Below, piece by piece: positions 35,894 to 37,165 of a stretch of DNA of 37,165 nt (position 1 is the first letter of the stretch; the number at the start of each line of letters is the position of its first letter). The notes beneath the pieces were generated by a model. That model saw nothing but the letters and a program-made list of their open reading frames with translations. It was not told the DNA's origin and searched no databases. The stretch comes from a virus: positions 1-37,165 of the IMG/VR virus record IMGVR_UViG_3300035698_012912, one strand, 5' to 3'. Made by a program: the position numbers and the translations under genes.

Positions 35894-37165
35894 TGAGAGA
35901 CATCAGCACAAAGAATCAGAATCAGACAATCATCAAAGGCCCCGGCTCCTCTGGGCGCACTATCCGGTCTGACAATACCAAGATCGGTCCCGCTGGCGGG
36001 CCGGGCGCAGACGGCTTAGACGCCCTCTCGCTGACTCCAGCCGATCCCTGGGACAATTCTACTACTTATGCAGAAGGAACGATTCTGACGCATCTCAGGG
36101 CCGACAGCGGGGACGGTGGCATCTACTTCTCCATGCAGGACAACAACACCAATCATTCCCCCGGCGATGGCGCCCCATGGTGGCAACTGATCGGTGAAGC
36201 CGGGGAGGAGGGCCCGCAAGGCCCAGCCGGTGATGACCTTTTGGGCGCCGTTGATGGTATGAAGCTCCGTCATGGCTGGGCAGCGGCATTGAGCTATGTT
36301 GTCAATGACCTTGTGACATACAACGGCGCTGTGTATGCATGCATCGATGCACACACATCGGCATCTGGAAACAAGCCGGGATCAGGTGGTGGCAAGTGGG
36401 CTATATTCCTTCCCCGTGGTAAACAGGGTATCAAGGGAAACAAGGGGAACACCGGAAACCAGGGGAACAAAGGAAACCAGGGAGATCAAGGTGAAAAAGG
36501 AGAGAAGGGCGACAAGGGCGACAAGGGCGACGCCGGTACAAATGGAACAGACGGTGATCCGGGAGGCCCACCGGGCCCAGCAGGAGCCGATGGCGCAGAC
36601 GGTGAACAAGGACCAGCGGGCGCAGACGGTGAGGACGGAGCACAGGGCCCCGCCGGGTCTGGCCCAGTAACCACAGTTTCCGATGGCTTTGTATATGAAC
36701 AAACCGTTATTAATGATTACCCGCATACTTTTGCTAATAACGGCGATGTGCGAACATACGCAAAGCGTGGATCGGGATCAAGCCAATCATGGGATTTCCC
36801 ACTGCGCGGATTTGTTGATCAAAGTAATCAATTAGGCGAAGGCGTCGGAACACTAGTCGTTCCGGCCTATAACGGCGCGCCGGCAAGTAATGGCAAAGTA
36901 TGGGGACTGACGGCCGCTAATTTTCTTGACCGCGCCGATTTTACCGATGCCGGTGGGAATGTGGCAAACCCGACGCAGGCATTCATGTTTCAGGGCGATA
37001 TCGTTTTATTCTGTAAAACTGGTCAGAATAAGTATGTTTCGGCCGGAAACGGTGGTGTCCTTCGCCGCCGGAATACCAGCACCGGTTTATGGACTGTTTT
37101 GGCCACCGGCGTCATGGATGTATGCCGAACCGAAAACCATATTTGGTATTTGAAATCAGAGGCCA
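35893..37165 (+). CDS. Collagen-like tail fibre, N-terminal part (continues at base 1)
   Basis: ATG at 35893, overlapping the previous stop. N-terminal tail-attachment region (1-60), then a short GPAG-type linker. A carbohydrate-binding-like module spans about 128-170 (WAAALSYVVNDLVTYNGAVYACIDAHTS, as region). A collagen-like Gly-X-Y tract runs from about 175 to 256, with many GNK, GDK and GPA triplets. Then comes a globular region that runs over the contig junction to 780. Total length is about 641 residues. It should form a trimeric triple helix and bind the host surface. Confidence 0.85.
   Translation, partial: MRDISTKNQNQTIIKGPGSSGRTIRSDNTKIGPAGGPGADGLDALSLTPADPWDNSTTYAEGTILTHLRADSGDGGIYFSMQDNNTNHSPGDGAPWWQLIGEAGEEGPQGPAGDDLLGAVDGMKLRHGWAAALSYVVNDLVTYNGAVYACIDAHTSASGNKPGSGGGKWAIFLPRGKQGIKGNKGNTGNQGNKGNQGDQGEKGEKGDKGDKGDAGTNGTDGDPGGPPGPAGADGADGEQGPAGADGEDGAQGPAGSGPVTTVSDGFVYEQTVINDYPHTFANNGDVRTYAKRGSGSSQSWDFPLRGFVDQSNQLGEGVGTLVVPAYNGAPASNGKVWGLTAANFLDRADFTDAGGNVANPTQAFMFQGDIVLFCKTGQNKYVSAGNGGVLRRRNTSTGLWTVLATGVMDVCRTENHIWYLKSEA
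37039..37165. repeat. 127-bp terminal duplication of bases 1-127
   Basis: Exact repeat of the window start, in the same reading frame of the fibre gene. Its length is typical of a de Bruijn graph k-mer overlap, so it marks a circular assembly rather than a biological terminal repeat. Confidence 0.93.

Noticed and set aside
36382-36726. Minus-strand ORFs rich in Val/Pro/Ser under the fibre
   Set aside because: Artefact of the Gly-X-Y repeat read backwards.
37039-37165. Biological direct terminal repeat or cos-related redundancy
   Set aside because: A 127-base exact overlap equals a common assembler k-mer and lies inside a coding sequence with no other end features.
1-37165. Insertion sequences, transposases or toxin-antitoxin pairs
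   Set aside because: None recognised on either strand; only the HNH gene looks mobile.

Overview
The window is one complete genome of a temperate tailed phage (siphovirus layout, HK97/SPP1-type head and TP901-type tail), about 37.04 kb. The last 127 bases (37039-37165) repeat bases 1-127 exactly, so the contig is a closed circle cut inside the tail-fibre gene; joining the ends gives an uninterrupted 641-codon collagen-like fibre gene (35893 through the junction to 780). The host cannot be named. Nearly universal leaderless starts, a tape measure and lysin of Gram-positive-phage style, and an integrase aimed at a tRNA-Thr gene suggest an actinobacterium or another leaderless-rich Gram-positive, with base composition near 50% GC by eye.

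Layout. 1-780: 3' end of the fibre. 862-3331: terminase small and large subunits. 3383-5277: six tightly overlapping small genes (cargo operon, two membrane proteins). 5528-9461: portal, tRNA-Ala, a GroES-like co-chaperonin, scaffold, major capsid. 9600-13913: connectors, MuF-like protein, tail completion, tail terminator, small protein, major tail protein. 14106-22259: HNH endonuclease, tail chaperones with a -1 frameshift, tape measure, a moron-like gene, Dit, Tal-like protein, small tail protein. 22330-24758: putative holin and a multidomain lysozyme. 24758-27938: tRNA-like element, excisionase, tyrosine integrase, winged-helix protein, palindromic operators, zinc-finger ORF and attP. 27939-29954 (minus strand): two paralogous small proteins and a 400-aa protein facing an iteron-type candidate origin (29999-30166). 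30336-34713: unknown early genes and an HTH-metallophosphoesterase. 34864-37165: a two-helix membrane protein, a tail accessory protein and the start of the fibre.

The most striking signal is regulatory. At 24 start codons on both strands a hexamer of form NANNNT (CATTAT, CACAAT, TATAAT, GACAAT and so on) ends exactly seven bases before the first base of an ATG or GTG, with no room for a ribosome-binding site. This reads as a genome-wide set of leaderless -10 promoters. It fixes several starts, reveals two tiny leader ORFs, and divides into CANNNT forms for virion genes and mostly TA/GA forms for lysis, lysogeny and accessory genes. Internal genes are instead coupled by ATGA-type overlaps or have Shine-Dalgarno sequences.

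Other points of note are a symmetric attP (tRNA-Thr 3' half flanked by three 11-bp repeats on each side), a plasmid-like origin, mutually exclusive hairpins before the capsid gene, a 42-bp promoter duplicated before the capsid and tail-tube transcription units, and an aberrant tRNA-like element. No DNA polymerase, helicase, primase or classical CI repressor was recognised, so replication probably depends on host enzymes recruited by a phage initiator.
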